Shown: one piece after another, positions 15,812 through 27,765 of the stretch
Layout: the number at the start of each line of letters is the position of its first letter
Numbering within the stretch: position 1 is the first letter of the stretch
Assembly (NCBI GenBank): GCA_036498205.1
Contig: DASXIC010000166.1
Span: forward strand, 1 to 45,820
DNA length: 45,820 bases
Direction: 5' to 3'
Source: AV69 sp036498205
GTDB taxonomy: Bacteria; Verrucomicrobiota; Verrucomicrobiia; Chthoniobacterales; UBA10450
Made by a program: the position numbers and the translations under genes
The notes under the pieces: model-generated
Seen by the model: the letters and a program-made list of their open reading frames with translations, nothing else
Database searches by the model: none
What the model was told of the DNA's origin: nothing

Positions 15812-16659
15812 GCTGCCCCACGCAACGCGTCGGCCACGCGTAGCGCCTCCAAGTTAGGCTGGATATCGTGCACGCGCACAACGTCGGCTCCGCCAAAGCG
15901 GAGAAGTGATGTAAATCCAACGGTCGGGAATAACCTCTTCTCGACCGCGCCGTTGCCGCCGCTGATTTTTCCGAGAAAAGCTTTGCGCGAGACCCCGACG
16001 ATAAGTGGTCGCTCACGCAGGCGGATAGACTCCAGCTTTCTCAGAAGGAAGAGATTGTGTTCAAGCGTCTTCCCGAAACCGATACCCGGATCGAACGCCA
16101 TCGTCATGCCATCAACGCCGGACTCCGTGGCCCGGTCATACTGCTGTCGAAAAAAATCGGCTACCTCAGAGACAACATTCTTATAGCGCGGTGCCAGCTG
16201 CATTGTTTTCGGCGTTCCCTGCATATGCACCACGATAAAGCCCGCCTGATATTTCGCCGCGAGTGAGAACATCTCGTCGTCGCCTCGCCCACCCGTGACA
16301 TCGTTAATGATTTTTGCGCCGGCATCCAGTGCTGCCACCGCAACCTCGGGTTTTGACGTATCGACGGAAATCAAAGCCTGAGGTTCGCGAGCCAAGGCTG
16401 CGATCACTGGCAGAACTCTACGTTTTTGTTCGGAAATATCGACCGGTTCCGCGCCGGGTCGCGTCGATTCTCCACCGACATCGATGATATTGGCGCCTTC
16501 GGCAATCATTTCACGGCCGTGCTCGATTGCCGTCTGGGCACTGAAAAATCTACCGCCGTCGGAAAATGAGTCGGGCGTAACGTTCAGCACCCCCATCAGC
16601 CAGCCTCTTGCGGTAAGGTCGAAAATCTCGCCGCCGATTTTCCAGCGCGTCTGTGCCAT
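15808..16659 (-). CDS. folP: Dihydropteroate synthase
   Basis: FolP condenses p-aminobenzoate with dihydropterin pyrophosphate in folate synthesis. The 283-residue protein is a TIM barrel of typical length. MGVLNVTPDSFSDGG holds the first pterin/pABA loop, then IIDVGGESTRPGAEPV, and ISVDTSKPEVA. FDPGIGFGKTLEHN and LIVGVSRKAFLG supply the pterin-binding Asp, Lys and Arg. No truncation is seen. The gene overlaps cdaA by 4 bases, linking folate synthesis to the c-di-AMP synthase in one transcript. It is preceded 41 bases upstream by the stop of the PEBP-family gene on the same strand. Confidence 0.96.
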   Translation of the reverse strand: MAQTRWKIGGEIFDLTARGWLMGVLNVTPDSFSDGGRFFSAQTAIEHGREMIAEGANIIDVGGESTRPGAEPVDISEQKRRVLPVIAALAREPQALISVDTSKPEVAVAALDAGAKIINDVTGGRGDDEMFSLAAKYQAGFIVVHMQGTPKTMQLAPRYKNVVSEVADFFRQQYDRATESGVDGMTMAFDPGIGFGKTLEHNLFLLRKLESIRLRERPLIVGVSRKAFLGKISGGNGAVEKRLFPTVGFTSLLRFGGADVVRVHDIQPNLEALRVADALRGAA

Positions 16660-16700
16660 ACGATTGAGACTACCACGCGTCGCAGATTATTCGACGGGGA

Positions 16701-17222
16701 TTACTTGTGTGTGTAGCGGCCCATCAATTCGCCCTGCGCGAGAATATGACCCTTTATTGCCGACTCCAGCTCCGCACGTCGTGCACCCGCTTTTAAATCG
16801 ATCGATTGATCGAGCGCGAAAATCCTAAAAACGTAACGATGCGTCCCTGATGGAGGACAGGGAGCGCCGTAACCTCGTTTCGAGAAATCATTCACGCCCT
16901 GAACGGCGCCAGGGGGCACGCTATTCTCCGCGAGTTTTGTCGTCGGCGAAGGGATGTTCCAAACCAACCAGTGTGTAAAAAGACCTCCCGGCGCGTCCGG
17001 ATCCTCCATGATCAGGGCAAGGGTTTTCGTTGCCGCGGGCGTGCCGCTGATTCGAAGCTCGGGACTTATACTCTGTCCATTGCATGTGTACTTCCCAGGA
17101 ATCTCCGCGCCGGCCGAGAAAGCGGGACTGGTAACTGCGATTCCGGAACTCGACCCGCTGGCCGAGCTCAAAATGCTTAGTGCTAGCAGTGAAACGGTGA
17201 TGCCCAATCCACGCCAATTCAT
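16701..17222 (-). CDS. YbhB/YbcL family phosphatidylethanolamine-binding-like protein, secreted
   Basis: The 173-residue product starts with a signal peptide (MNWRGLGITVSLLALSIL, cut near SSASGSSSG). The mature part shows the PEBP/Raf-kinase-inhibitor-like fold signatures: SPELRISGTPAATKTLALIM, EDPDAPGGLFTHWLVWNIP, then CPPSGTHRYVFRIFALD, in the usual order. The DPDAP and GTHRY motifs form the anion-binding pocket. The physiological ligand in bacteria is unknown. With a signal peptide it would be periplasmic or outer-membrane-associated, unlike cytosolic YbhB. It is divergent from rnr with 92 bases between starts. Confidence 0.9.
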   Translation of the reverse strand: MNWRGLGITVSLLALSILSSASGSSSGIAVTSPAFSAGAEIPGKYTCNGQSISPELRISGTPAATKTLALIMEDPDAPGGLFTHWLVWNIPSPTTKLAENSVPPGAVQGVNDFSKRGYGAPCPPSGTHRYVFRIFALDQSIDLKAGARRAELESAIKGHILAQGELMGRYTHK

Positions 17223-17314
17223 GACAAATTGAACCTTCGCCCGGGGACGCAGCCGTCAAGCGCAACTTGAAAGATGTTGCTGGTGTCAGCGGCGAAGCGG
17301 GGAGACCATTCGGG

Positions 17315-19501
17315 ATGTCGACAGGCCGAAAGGAATTACGTCATTCCGAATTGCGGGGACAAATCCTGCAGCTGATTCGTGATCCAAAGTACCGACCACT
17401 CGATAAGACAGAAATTGCAGACGCACTTGGCTACAATGCTTCGCGTCGGAGTGAAATCCGCCCGCTGTTGCGCGAACTCGAACAAGAGGGGGAAATCGCG
17501 CGCATTCGGAAGAATCGATTTGTCCTGCCTGATACAGCCGATTTGGTCACCGGGACTTTGACGGTCCATGAAGCCGGTTACGCGTTTCTGACAAATGAGA
17601 AGGCCGGCCAGGCGGACCTATTTATCGCGGCTGAAAATACCGGTACGGCCATGCATGGCGATCGGGTGGTCGCACGCATCAATCGCCCGGCGGAACTCTC
17701 CCGTGCGCGCCGCCCACGAGCGGAGGGCCGCATCATTCGCATCCTTGCACGCGCCCACCACGAAATCGTCGGCACGTTGCAGCACACCCGTAATTTTTTC
17801 TACGTCGTCCCGGATGATCCGCGGCTAGTCCACAATATTTACGTTCAGCGAGCACCCCTGAACGGGCGTGTTCCTAACCCCGCTGACAAGGTGGTGGTGC
17901 AACTCGAGCAATGGGAATCGCGTCACGTCAATCCGGAGGGGAAAATTGTCGAGATTCTCGGTCCGCGCACCGCACCTGGCGTCGACATCATCTCGATCAT
18001 CCGCAAGTACCATTTGCCGGTCGCGTTTCCGCGGGAGGTACTCGAGGAAGCGGAAAGAATTTCAGAGCAAATCAGCCCCGAAATGCGGGCAGGGCGGGAG
18101 GATTTGCGTTCGCAATTCATCCTCACAATCGACCCGGATGATGCGCGAGACTTTGACGACGCAGTGCATGTAGAAGAACTGTCGAGCGGAGCCTGGCGCC
18201 TCGGCGTGCACATTGCCGATGTCAGCGCCTACGTGCGGCCGGGCGGCGCGCTCGACCGCGAGGCGCAGCGCCGAGGCAACAGCGTTTATTTGCCTGACCG
18301 CGTCATCCCGATGTTGCCGGAGCGATTGAGCAACGGCGTTTGTAGTTTAAATCCCCAGGTCGATCGGCTGACCCATTCGGTTTTCATCCAGTTCGACAAA
18401 AATGGCCGTATGCGCGGAGCGCGTTTCGCCCGCAGTGTCATTCGCAGTGCAAAGCGACTGACTTACAAAGAAGCTTATGCGATTCTAAAAAATCCGCCGC
18501 GCGATCAACTTGGAAACCGATTGCATACAGCGTGGAAGCTGGCGGCCTTATTGCGACGAAAGCGATTCGAGCATGGCGCGCTGGACCTCGATATGCCTGA
18601 GGTCAAAGTCATTGTCGACAAAAAAGGGCATCCGGTTCGTTTCGAGCGGGTCGAGAACGATGAGTCGCATCAACTGATCGAGGAGTTCATGCTGGCGGCA
18701 AATGAAGCTGTTGCGCGGGAGCTTAAAAACCGAGGAACGCCAGCGATTTATCGCGTCCACGAAAATCCGGATGCGGAAAAACTGGCCGAGTTTCGCGAGT
18801 TTGTGCTGACGCACGGCATCCGGGTCGGAGATCTGACGCATCGGACCGAAGTACAGCGGTTGCTCGAATCGATTCGCGGTACGCCTGAGGAGCACCCCCT
18901 GAAAATCGGTCTTCTCAAAAGTTTGAAGCGCGCCCGGTATGCGACCGCTCCTCTTGGCCACTACGGTCTGGCGAAAAGCAATTACACTCATTTTACCAGC
19001 CCGATCCGACGTTATGCCGATTTGGCGGTGCATCGCGCGCTGGCCGATCGGGATCTGTCACGCAAGAACGCCCCAACGTTCTCCCAGCTTTCATCCATTG
19101 CCGAGCATATTTCGGCGTCGGAACGAAACGCAGCCGAGGCAGAAATGGACGCAGTGAAAATGAAGAAACTCGAATTTTTCGAGGCGCAGATTAACGCGCG
19201 TGATCCGCAGATTTTTGATGGCGTCGTGATTGACGTGCGAAATTACGGACTCTTGATCGAATTGCCCGAGATGTTGCTAACTGGGCTGGTCCACGTCTCA
19301 ACTCTGACTGACGATTTTTACATTTTCTCACCTACGCAAAGGCAATTTATCGGTCGGCAAACGCGCCGGCGTTTCGCGGTCGGCGACAAGCTTCGAGTTT
19401 ACGTGGCGCGAGTGGATCAATTTAAGCGACAGATTGATTTTGCCGTTGCCGATCTGCGAAAGACGACCCCGGCAAAGAGGGGTGGCAAGCCGCGTCGATA
19501 A
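17315..19501 (+). CDS. rnr: Ribonuclease R
   Basis: RNase R is a processive 3'-5' exoribonuclease that degrades structured RNA. The ATG at 17315 (728 residues) is preceded by GGGGAGA about 10 bases upstream. Domains in order: a winged helix (residues 1-70, with TEIADALGYN), two cold-shock domains (about 70-220), the RNB catalytic domain (about 240-570; acidic site DPDDARDFDDAVHV, and FTSPIRRYADLAVHR), and a C-terminal S1 domain (about 620-710, with NYGLLIELPEMLLTGLVHVS). The basic RNase R tail is short (KRGGKPRR). A TTG at 17267 is possible but the ATG fits better. Confidence 0.95.
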   Translation: MSTGRKELRHSELRGQILQLIRDPKYRPLDKTEIADALGYNASRRSEIRPLLRELEQEGEIARIRKNRFVLPDTADLVTGTLTVHEAGYAFLTNEKAGQADLFIAAENTGTAMHGDRVVARINRPAELSRARRPRAEGRIIRILARAHHEIVGTLQHTRNFFYVVPDDPRLVHNIYVQRAPLNGRVPNPADKVVVQLEQWESRHVNPEGKIVEILGPRTAPGVDIISIIRKYHLPVAFPREVLEEAERISEQISPEMRAGREDLRSQFILTIDPDDARDFDDAVHVEELSSGAWRLGVHIADVSAYVRPGGALDREAQRRGNSVYLPDRVIPMLPERLSNGVCSLNPQVDRLTHSVFIQFDKNGRMRGARFARSVIRSAKRLTYKEAYAILKNPPRDQLGNRLHTAWKLAALLRRKRFEHGALDLDMPEVKVIVDKKGHPVRFERVENDESHQLIEEFMLAANEAVARELKNRGTPAIYRVHENPDAEKLAEFREFVLTHGIRVGDLTHRTEVQRLLESIRGTPEEHPLKIGLLKSLKRARYATAPLGHYGLAKSNYTHFTSPIRRYADLAVHRALADRDLSRKNAPTFSQLSSIAEHISASERNAAEAEMDAVKMKKLEFFEAQINARDPQIFDGVVIDVRNYGLLIELPEMLLTGLVHVSTLTDDFYIFSPTQRQFIGRQTRRRFAVGDKLRVYVARVDQFKRQIDFAVADLRKTTPAKRGGKPRR

Positions 19502-19600
19502 AACGGAGCTTTGGCATTACCCGTTTGCTGCGTGAAATTTCGGTAAACTTTTTGCTTTCCGAAACATGCAGGCGCTGCCTAGAATCGACGTAAGGTCAAA

Positions 19601-19810
19601 ATGGACAACATTATCGAAGCGAAGGAGCTTCAGATTGAGCGGAAACATTTTTATGTCGAATTTCGCGAGAACGATCGCGGACGGTTCCTTCGCATTACCG
19701 AGGAAGCGCATGGCCGGCGAAACACTATCATCGTGCCGAGCACGGGTTTGGAAGAGTTTAATGCCGCCATCGACGACGTCCTCGCCAGTACCGAGCGCGC
19801 GACAGTGTAG
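19601..19810 (+). CDS. PUR-domain (Pur-alpha-like) nucleic-acid-binding protein
   Basis: The 69-residue protein is one PUR repeat: a four-stranded sheet plus helix, with QIERKHFYVEFRENDRGRFL and RITEEAHGRRNTIIVPSTGL matching the bacterial PUR-alpha/DUF3276-type consensus (ERK.F.F..KEN.RGRFL.ITE...GR..TIIIP..GL..F). Eukaryotic and spirochaete homologues bind single-stranded DNA or RNA as dimers; that is expected here but not shown. The ATG follows TAAGG about 7 bases upstream. It sits 99 bases after rnr and 96 bases before the ppdK gene, and the hairpin at 19830 may end its transcript. Confidence 0.8.
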   Translation: MDNIIEAKELQIERKHFYVEFRENDRGRFLRITEEAHGRRNTIIVPSTGLEEFNAAIDDVLASTERATV

Positions 19811-19829
19811 CCATCCGTTGGGTTAGGAT

Positions 19830-19849
19830 ACGCGCGACCAGCCGCGCGT
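19830..19849 (+). terminator. Short GC hairpin after the PUR gene
   Basis: ACGCGCG and CGCGCGT are perfectly paired around a 6-base loop (ACCAGC). The right arm ends on the first T of the TTGACA box at 19849. There is no T-run, so a rho-independent terminator is possible but unproven. Confidence 0.35.
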
Positions 19850-19876
19850 TGACACGTCTCACCTCGGATTTACTTT
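19849..19876 (+). promoter_or_regulatory. Putative sigma-70-type promoter of the ppdK gene
   Basis: A perfect TTGACA (19849-19854) is followed after 16 bases by TACTTT (19871-19876), three of six matches to TATAAT. It lies 31 bases before the ATG of ppdK. The spacing and the perfect -35 make this plausible; it overlaps the end of the GC hairpin. Confidence 0.4.
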
Positions 19877-19906
19877 GCGGCGCTTTTATCCCACTGACGT
19901 TCGCTT

Positions 19907-22699
<2,793 letters not shown>

Positions 22700-22704
22700 A
22701 GGTC

Positions 22705-22726
22705 GCCCCCGGTTAGCGGGCTTTTT
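22705..22726 (+). terminator. Rho-independent-type terminator of ppdK
   Basis: A short hairpin with arms GCCC/GGGC plus an inner C-G pair is followed by five T residues (22722-22726). It overlaps the final codons and stop of the convergent ligase gene, whose end sequence (GCCCGC-TAA on the minus strand) supplies the stem. Confidence 0.5.
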
Positions 22727-25076
22727 CAAACGCTATCCAGGCGGCCCAACTGTGCCGCCAATCTTGTTTTGCCGCCAAAGCCTGAGCTTCGAGAAGATGG
22801 AAGTAGGCCGGCGCCGACGGGTTACCGGTAAAATGTTGTGCTGTTGCGAGGGCATCGTCAGCCCGATTGCGATCCATTTGCGCGCGATAAAGGGCAAAAC
22901 CGGCATCGAAATTATTTGAGCCTTGGAAAGCACGCACTTGCAGCTGTTCGATCGACTGTCCGGATTGAATTGGTGGAAAGGCTGCGTCACCTCCAAACTC
23001 CTGCATCAAAGCGCAGGCGCCCTGAAAATCTCCTGCAGCCGCCCGCGAACTCGCTACCGCCCGCCAAGCCAAAGGAAGCCATTCCGGATGGCGATCGATC
23101 ACAGCCAGGAGCGACGCCAGCCCGCCGCGCTCGCGCCAAAGACGAAAGAGTTCACTTTTTTCCTGGGGCTTTAAGGCCACCAGATCAGGATCTGGTTCCA
23201 GAAACTTGTTCAACGCGCTATGAAACTCGGTCGCGGGCAATTGCGCCAAGTACTCCAGTGCCAGAGTGGGTTCGCGAAACGCGAGCTCTTCGATGATAGC
23301 GCGCGCCCGTGGATCTCGCAGTGAGGCGGTAAAAATGATCGAGCGGAAAACATTGTGTCGATCCGCTCCGCTCCGGCGGAGTGCTTCGGCCCAGGCGTTC
23401 GAGGCAAATTCGGGACGACGACGGAGCCAGACGAATCCTTCCTCCAGCGGCACCGAATATGAGGTAGGCTCAAGGAATCTCGCACGCCGAAAATCTTCCC
23501 GCGCAAGTTGCGGCGGCAGATCCTGAGCGATCTCGGCCGTTGCTCGTAAGTAATAAAGTTCCCAGTCTAAAGATGCCCAATCGACCGCTTGTGTACAGAG
23601 GTTGATCGCCTCAGTGAAATTTCGCCCGCGACTGGCAATCGCCGCAAGCTGCTTTGCGTTCCGCACACCGACTGCTCCAGGCTGCATCGCCATCGTCCGC
23701 CATGCCGATACCCAGGAGATGCCGACACCTACGAGCAACACTCCGAGGATTCGGAAAATCCAGGGAACGATCTTGGATAGCCGGAGCTGAGTCGGTCGAT
23801 GCAACGACAACCCGAGCAAAAACATCGCCGCGTAAGCGGTCCCTACGCTGTGCGCCGAAAGATTTACCAGTCCGTGCAACGCAACCATGAGGGCGCCGAT
23901 CAGGGCAGCAATGCGAAAGCGTTGATTCGTTCCAATCTGCAAAGGCCAGACACGGCGGGTCAGAAGGACCGTTCCGAGAAGAATAAGCGATATCCCAACG
24001 AATCCGAGTTCAGCCCAGGCCCAAAGCCAGTCGCTTTCCGGATGGGGAACGCCGGCGCTGCCACCGGAGATCTCGCGGAAAAGGCCGAAAACCGGTTCGA
24101 AATTACCGAGTCCTACACCTGTCCATGGCGACGAACGCACCAAGTGCCAGACATCGGGGAAACCGAGCCGGCGGAAATCGAATGGAGAATCGCCGCCCGT
24201 GAGCTTTTGCAAATGAAAGCGCTCCAGCGTTCTCCCATCTATAATTAGCAGAACGCTCCCGAGAAGCAGAACAAAGGAGACGGCCAACCCGATCCACTTA
24301 GCAGACCCGATACGCATCACGATGACGGCGATCCAGATCGCGCTCGCAGCCAACAGGATGACGACGCCAACGCGCGAAGAATTCAGCACGATGGCGGCAA
24401 TCACGACAATGAGTGCTATCGCCCAAAGCAACCAGCGGATTCGTCCATGTCGAATGTCGTCCTGGGCCGAAGCTAAAATCAGGACGGAAGTTACGCCGAA
24501 AAGATCTGCGGTTTGATTACGATCCGAAAACGGCCCAAACCCGCGCGGATTTTGCCAAAACGGTAGTTGATTATGAGTTAGATAAAGAACAATGCTGAGG
24601 GCTGCGAGCAGCACGATCCCAAAGGCAAACATCCGCAGTTGAAATCGCGCAACGCGCAGCTCCAACTCCTGAGCAGAAACGCGGTAAAGATAGCAGAGTG
24701 CCGCTATCAGACTGGCAACACAGCCCGCCGTTAACCACGGTTGCGGTGTGATGGAATTTGGCAATGCGATTCCGAATTCGCCGGTCAGCGCTTTCCGCCA
24801 CGCTGGCGCGGCAGACCAGCTCTGTGGCAGATACGCAAGAAGAGCACAAAGAGCGAAAGCAATGAAGGTCGCATTGATCAGCCAGCCAAGTGACCGGCGT
24901 GGCGGTTGAAAAATCAGAAGGCCACCGAGCAGCGCGACGATAAGGCCCTCCGCCCACTTCGTCGTGCTGCCACCGAGGAAACAGGCAAAAATGGGAAGGA
25001 GAGCGATGAAAAGACTGCGCCCCCATTGTGCCGGCGAGGCATGATAAATAGTCTCATTGCCGGCATTGGTTTCCAT
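22713..25076 (-). CDS. O-antigen ligase family (Wzy_C-type) membrane protein with long soluble tail
   Basis: The ATG at 25076 gives 787 residues. The first about 440 residues contain 11-12 membrane spans and the Wzy/WaaL-type periplasmic loop: GPFSDRNQTADLFG, IVLNSSRVGVVIL and SSPWTGVGLGNFEPVFG, followed by HPESDWLWAWAELGFVG with the conserved His. The last about 320 residues are soluble, Ala/Leu/Arg-rich and helical, with TPR-like spacing (AINLCTQAVDWASLDWELYY, and REDFRRARFLEP). Such proteins ligate or polymerise lipid-linked glycans, or glycosylate proteins; which one cannot be settled. It is alone on the minus strand, convergent with ppdK. Confidence 0.83.
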   Translation of the reverse strand: METNAGNETIYHASPAQWGRSLFIALLPIFACFLGGSTTKWAEGLIVALLGGLLIFQPPRRSLGWLINATFIAFALCALLAYLPQSWSAAPAWRKALTGEFGIALPNSITPQPWLTAGCVASLIAALCYLYRVSAQELELRVARFQLRMFAFGIVLLAALSIVLYLTHNQLPFWQNPRGFGPFSDRNQTADLFGVTSVLILASAQDDIRHGRIRWLLWAIALIVVIAAIVLNSSRVGVVILLAASAIWIAVIVMRIGSAKWIGLAVSFVLLLGSVLLIIDGRTLERFHLQKLTGGDSPFDFRRLGFPDVWHLVRSSPWTGVGLGNFEPVFGLFREISGGSAGVPHPESDWLWAWAELGFVGISLILLGTVLLTRRVWPLQIGTNQRFRIAALIGALMVALHGLVNLSAHSVGTAYAAMFLLGLSLHRPTQLRLSKIVPWIFRILGVLLVGVGISWVSAWRTMAMQPGAVGVRNAKQLAAIASRGRNFTEAINLCTQAVDWASLDWELYYLRATAEIAQDLPPQLAREDFRRARFLEPTSYSVPLEEGFVWLRRRPEFASNAWAEALRRSGADRHNVFRSIIFTASLRDPRARAIIEELAFREPTLALEYLAQLPATEFHSALNKFLEPDPDLVALKPQEKSELFRLWRERGGLASLLAVIDRHPEWLPLAWRAVASSRAAAGDFQGACALMQEFGGDAAFPPIQSGQSIEQLQVRAFQGSNNFDAGFALYRAQMDRNRADDALATAQHFTGNPSAPAYFHLLEAQALAAKQDWRHSWAAWIAFEKAR

Positions 25077-25339
25077 ACTATCTCGTATCAATTCGCGGCG
25101 ACATCGATTGGATTTAGCTCGACCCGTTTACTTTTCGGATGCTCGCTGCCGCGGTCATAATTTGGGCGGACTCTAACACGCGCTGAAGACGATCGGCCAC
25201 CGCCCAGTTCACAATCCGTCGGACCTTGCGGCGCGGGGTCACTCCGCGTTGCAAGGTCTGCGACATCCCGCTTGTTGAAGTCCACAGGCACCGCGACCAG
25301 GTCAGAAGTTGGCGCGATCTAAGCTCATAATTGGAAAGC

Positions 25340-25828
25340 ATGGAGTCCCGTCGTGTCCCAGGCAGTCGGCGTTTTCTCCTTGTCGTACTGGCGGCGGTAT
25401 TGAGTTGTTTGTCATTTACTCCAACCAATAGAGCCGGGGCGGAGTCCCTCTTCTCCAACGACGAACCCGGTGTCACCGTGCTAAATAGCAACACAGTTCG
25501 CTGTCCATTGCGGCAGGGCGAAACAATTTTTATCGTTTCTTCACAGGGCGAGACCATGCTCGATCGTCTCATTGTCGTAAACGACAACGGAGCGCGAGGT
25601 GAATTAAATATCGCCGTGTCCAACCACAAACTTCCGGCTGCGAGCGAGCGATGGAAACCGGTAGAAGGCAGCATTCAGTTTAGCCATAAACGCGTCCTTA
25701 ATGTTTCTCTGGTCGGTGTGGAAGCCAAATATGCGAAACTTGTGTTTCACATCGGCGATAAGAAATCGGCCACAATAACCCCGGTCATGCCAGTCCCGGC
25801 GCTGACTTCCACCATTCCGCTTTTTTAG
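25340..25828 (+). CDS. Small secreted protein, unknown function
   Basis: The product has 162 residues from the ATG at 25340 (TTG at 25331 would add three). A typical signal peptide is present: MESRRVPGSRRFLLVVLAAVL, then a cut near NRAGAES. The mature part is beta-rich with no recognised domain: LRQGETIFIVSSQGETMLDR, then WKPVEGSIQFSHKRVLNVSL. No cysteines remain in a clear pattern. It lies upstream of the hybrid kinase gene on the same strand with 135 bases between the stop and the chosen start. I do not recognise the family; export to the periplasm or outside is inferred from the signal peptide. Confidence 0.62.
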   Translation: MESRRVPGSRRFLLVVLAAVLSCLSFTPTNRAGAESLFSNDEPGVTVLNSNTVRCPLRQGETIFIVSSQGETMLDRLIVVNDNGARGELNIAVSNHKLPAASERWKPVEGSIQFSHKRVLNVSLVGVEAKYAKLVFHIGDKKSATITPVMPVPALTSTIPLF

Positions 25829-25963
25829 TTTGCACGATTGACGCCGAGCGGCGATTCGCGGCGACGCGGCCAGCAAGATCCCGATCAGGAGATCCAACGG
25901 TTTCGATGTCGCTCTAGCGGCACAGAAATAGCTTTTTTGTCGCGCGCGCCTGATCGCGCGGCA

Positions 25964-27616
25964 ATGCCAGCGAATTCTGCAACTCATTTCCAAAAGCGCG
26001 AACAGCAGACAATTGGTAACGATGCGCGTCGGCAGAGGTCGAATGGCCACAAACAGGACTCGCCACGGCCAGCCGACGCGACGAAGATTGAAAACCATCA
26101 TCAATTGGTTGTCCGAGCAACGAACGATGCGGTTCGGGACTGGAATCTGGTTACCGACGCTCTTGTTTGGCGGCAGGGACTCGACACCTTGCTCGGATGG
26201 AAAGTCGACGCTTCGAGCTGCACAAATTCCTTTTGGCAACGCCGAGTGCATCCGGACGATCGAACCCGAGTAATCGCATCTCTCCGCGAAGCCATCAAAT
26301 CGGACGTGGAACATTGGGTGTTGGAGTACCGATTCAGGCATTCGAATGGCAGCTACCTGAACCTGCTTGAACGCGCGCTAATCGTGCGCGGAAAAGAAGG
26401 CACTGCGGAACGTTTCGTTGGCGTTCTGATGGACGTGACCGAACGGAAACAGTTACAGGATCAGCTGCTTCGCTCGCAAAAAATGGAAGCATTCGGACAT
26501 CTCGCCGGAGGTGTGGCACATGATTATAATAATTTTCTGACCGCAATCCTGGGCTATAGCGACATTATCCTGGGAGAAATCGACGGCCGCAGCACGATCG
26601 CAAAGTATATCAATGAGATTCGCAATGCTGCCACGCGTGCATCTGCGCTAACTCAACAATTACTGACCTTTACTCAACCTCGTATGCCGCAATCGCGCGT
26701 TTTACAGCTAAACGCCCTGCTGACCGATGCAGAGCGTTCAATTTTGCCCCTGTTAGGCGAAAACATCTCGGTTGTTTGCAACCTGTTACCCGAGAAAAAT
26801 GCTCCGCACGTCAAAATAGACCCGAATGAGTTTGCGCAAGTTATTGTAAATCTGGCGGTGAACGCCAGAGATGCCATGGCCCAGGGAGGAACTCTGGTTC
26901 TGAAAGCCGATACAGCCACCGTTCCCTCCCCTTCATTTTCCCCGCTGACCGCTGATCTAGCTCCGGGCAACTACGCAATCGTGAGCGTGATCGACAATGG
27001 AAGCGGGATGACTGAAGACGTAAAAAAGCGCCTTTTTCAGCCATTCTTCACAACCAAGGACGAACGTCGCGTGAGCGGTCTTGGGCTCGCGACTTGCGAT
27101 GCTCTTCTTCGGAAAAATGGCGGACGCATCGTGGTGGAGAGCGAGAAAGGCAAAGGCACGGCCGTGCACATCTATTTGCCGACGACTCCCAGCTCCGGGT
27201 CTGGCTCATTTCGGAAAACGCGCCCTTCCAGTATGCCGACTGGAAATGAAACCGTACTTGTGGTCGAGGATGATTTAAGCGTCCGGCATGTTACTGCTCG
27301 GACATTGCGCCTGCTTGGTTACAATGTCATCGAAGCGATGCGGGCCGATGAAGCGAAACGCTGCATTACCGAACGACCGGAGGTCATCGATCTCGTCGTC
27401 AGCGATATTGTTCTCCCCGATATCAGCGGCCGCGACTTCGCCAAGTGGACGCGGGCACATAGTCCTCGTACGCAGGTGGTGTTGATCTCGGGTTATCTTC
27501 CGGATCTGACGGCGTCCGGCGAGAATTCTTATCCGTTTTATCTCCCCAAGCCTTTTGATCCCGAACAACTCGCGACTACGGTTCGTGGCGCACTAGATTC
27601 CGCAATAGTTAGTTAA
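25964..27616 (+). CDS. PAS hybrid sensor histidine kinase with C-terminal receiver
   Basis: Using the ATG at 25964 the protein has 550 residues (a TTG at 25838 would add 42). There is no clear membrane span, so it is probably cytosolic. A PAS domain (about 55-170; DWNLVTDALVWRQGLDTLLG, then WQRRVHPDDRTRV) is followed by a HisKA box with phospho-accepting His186 in HLAGGVAHDYNNFL. The ATPase N and G boxes are VIVNLAVNARDAMA, VIDNGSGM and SGLGLATCDALL. The receiver has Asp481 in LVVSDIVLPD and an intact LPKPF lysine. Autophosphorylation followed by transfer to its own receiver is expected. No output regulator adjoins. Trigger unknown. Confidence 0.9.
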   Translation: MPANSATHFQKREQQTIGNDARRQRSNGHKQDSPRPADATKIENHHQLVVRATNDAVRDWNLVTDALVWRQGLDTLLGWKVDASSCTNSFWQRRVHPDDRTRVIASLREAIKSDVEHWVLEYRFRHSNGSYLNLLERALIVRGKEGTAERFVGVLMDVTERKQLQDQLLRSQKMEAFGHLAGGVAHDYNNFLTAILGYSDIILGEIDGRSTIAKYINEIRNAATRASALTQQLLTFTQPRMPQSRVLQLNALLTDAERSILPLLGENISVVCNLLPEKNAPHVKIDPNEFAQVIVNLAVNARDAMAQGGTLVLKADTATVPSPSFSPLTADLAPGNYAIVSVIDNGSGMTEDVKKRLFQPFFTTKDERRVSGLGLATCDALLRKNGGRIVVESEKGKGTAVHIYLPTTPSSGSGSFRKTRPSSMPTGNETVLVVEDDLSVRHVTARTLRLLGYNVIEAMRADEAKRCITERPEVIDLVVSDIVLPDISGRDFAKWTRAHSPRTQVVLISGYLPDLTASGENSYPFYLPKPFDPEQLATTVRGALDSAIVS

Positions 27617-27654
27617 ACAGACGGCAATCCCGGGCGCCTCCGGCCAAAATTAGC

Positions 27655-27680
27655 AGGATCGGTCTATCTCCTCCGATCCT
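27655..27680 (+). terminator. Hairpin after the histidine kinase gene
   Basis: AGGATCGG (27655-27662) and CCGATCCT (27673-27680) form a perfect 8-bp stem around a 10-base pyrimidine-rich loop, 38 bases after the kinase stop; only TT follows. A transcription terminator or other stem-loop is likely, but there is no long T-run. Confidence 0.45.
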
Positions 27681-27765
27681 TTACCGGGAAGAAGTTCGGC
27701 AGAGACCAAACATCAGTGGCAGCGCGCTGAAACGTTGCCGCTGCCTGCCGGGCAGTGTATGCAGC

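Noticed and set aside
25088..25291. A 67-codon minus-strand frame just upstream of the ligase gene
   Set aside because: Composition is Arg/Asp-rich without a hydrophobic core or family match, and no Shine-Dalgarno is visible; too weak to call.
25114..25674. A 186-codon minus-strand frame across the small secreted gene
   Set aside because: It is a shadow of the plus-strand gene with the signal peptide, shows no recognisable domain and would cover the divergent spacer.
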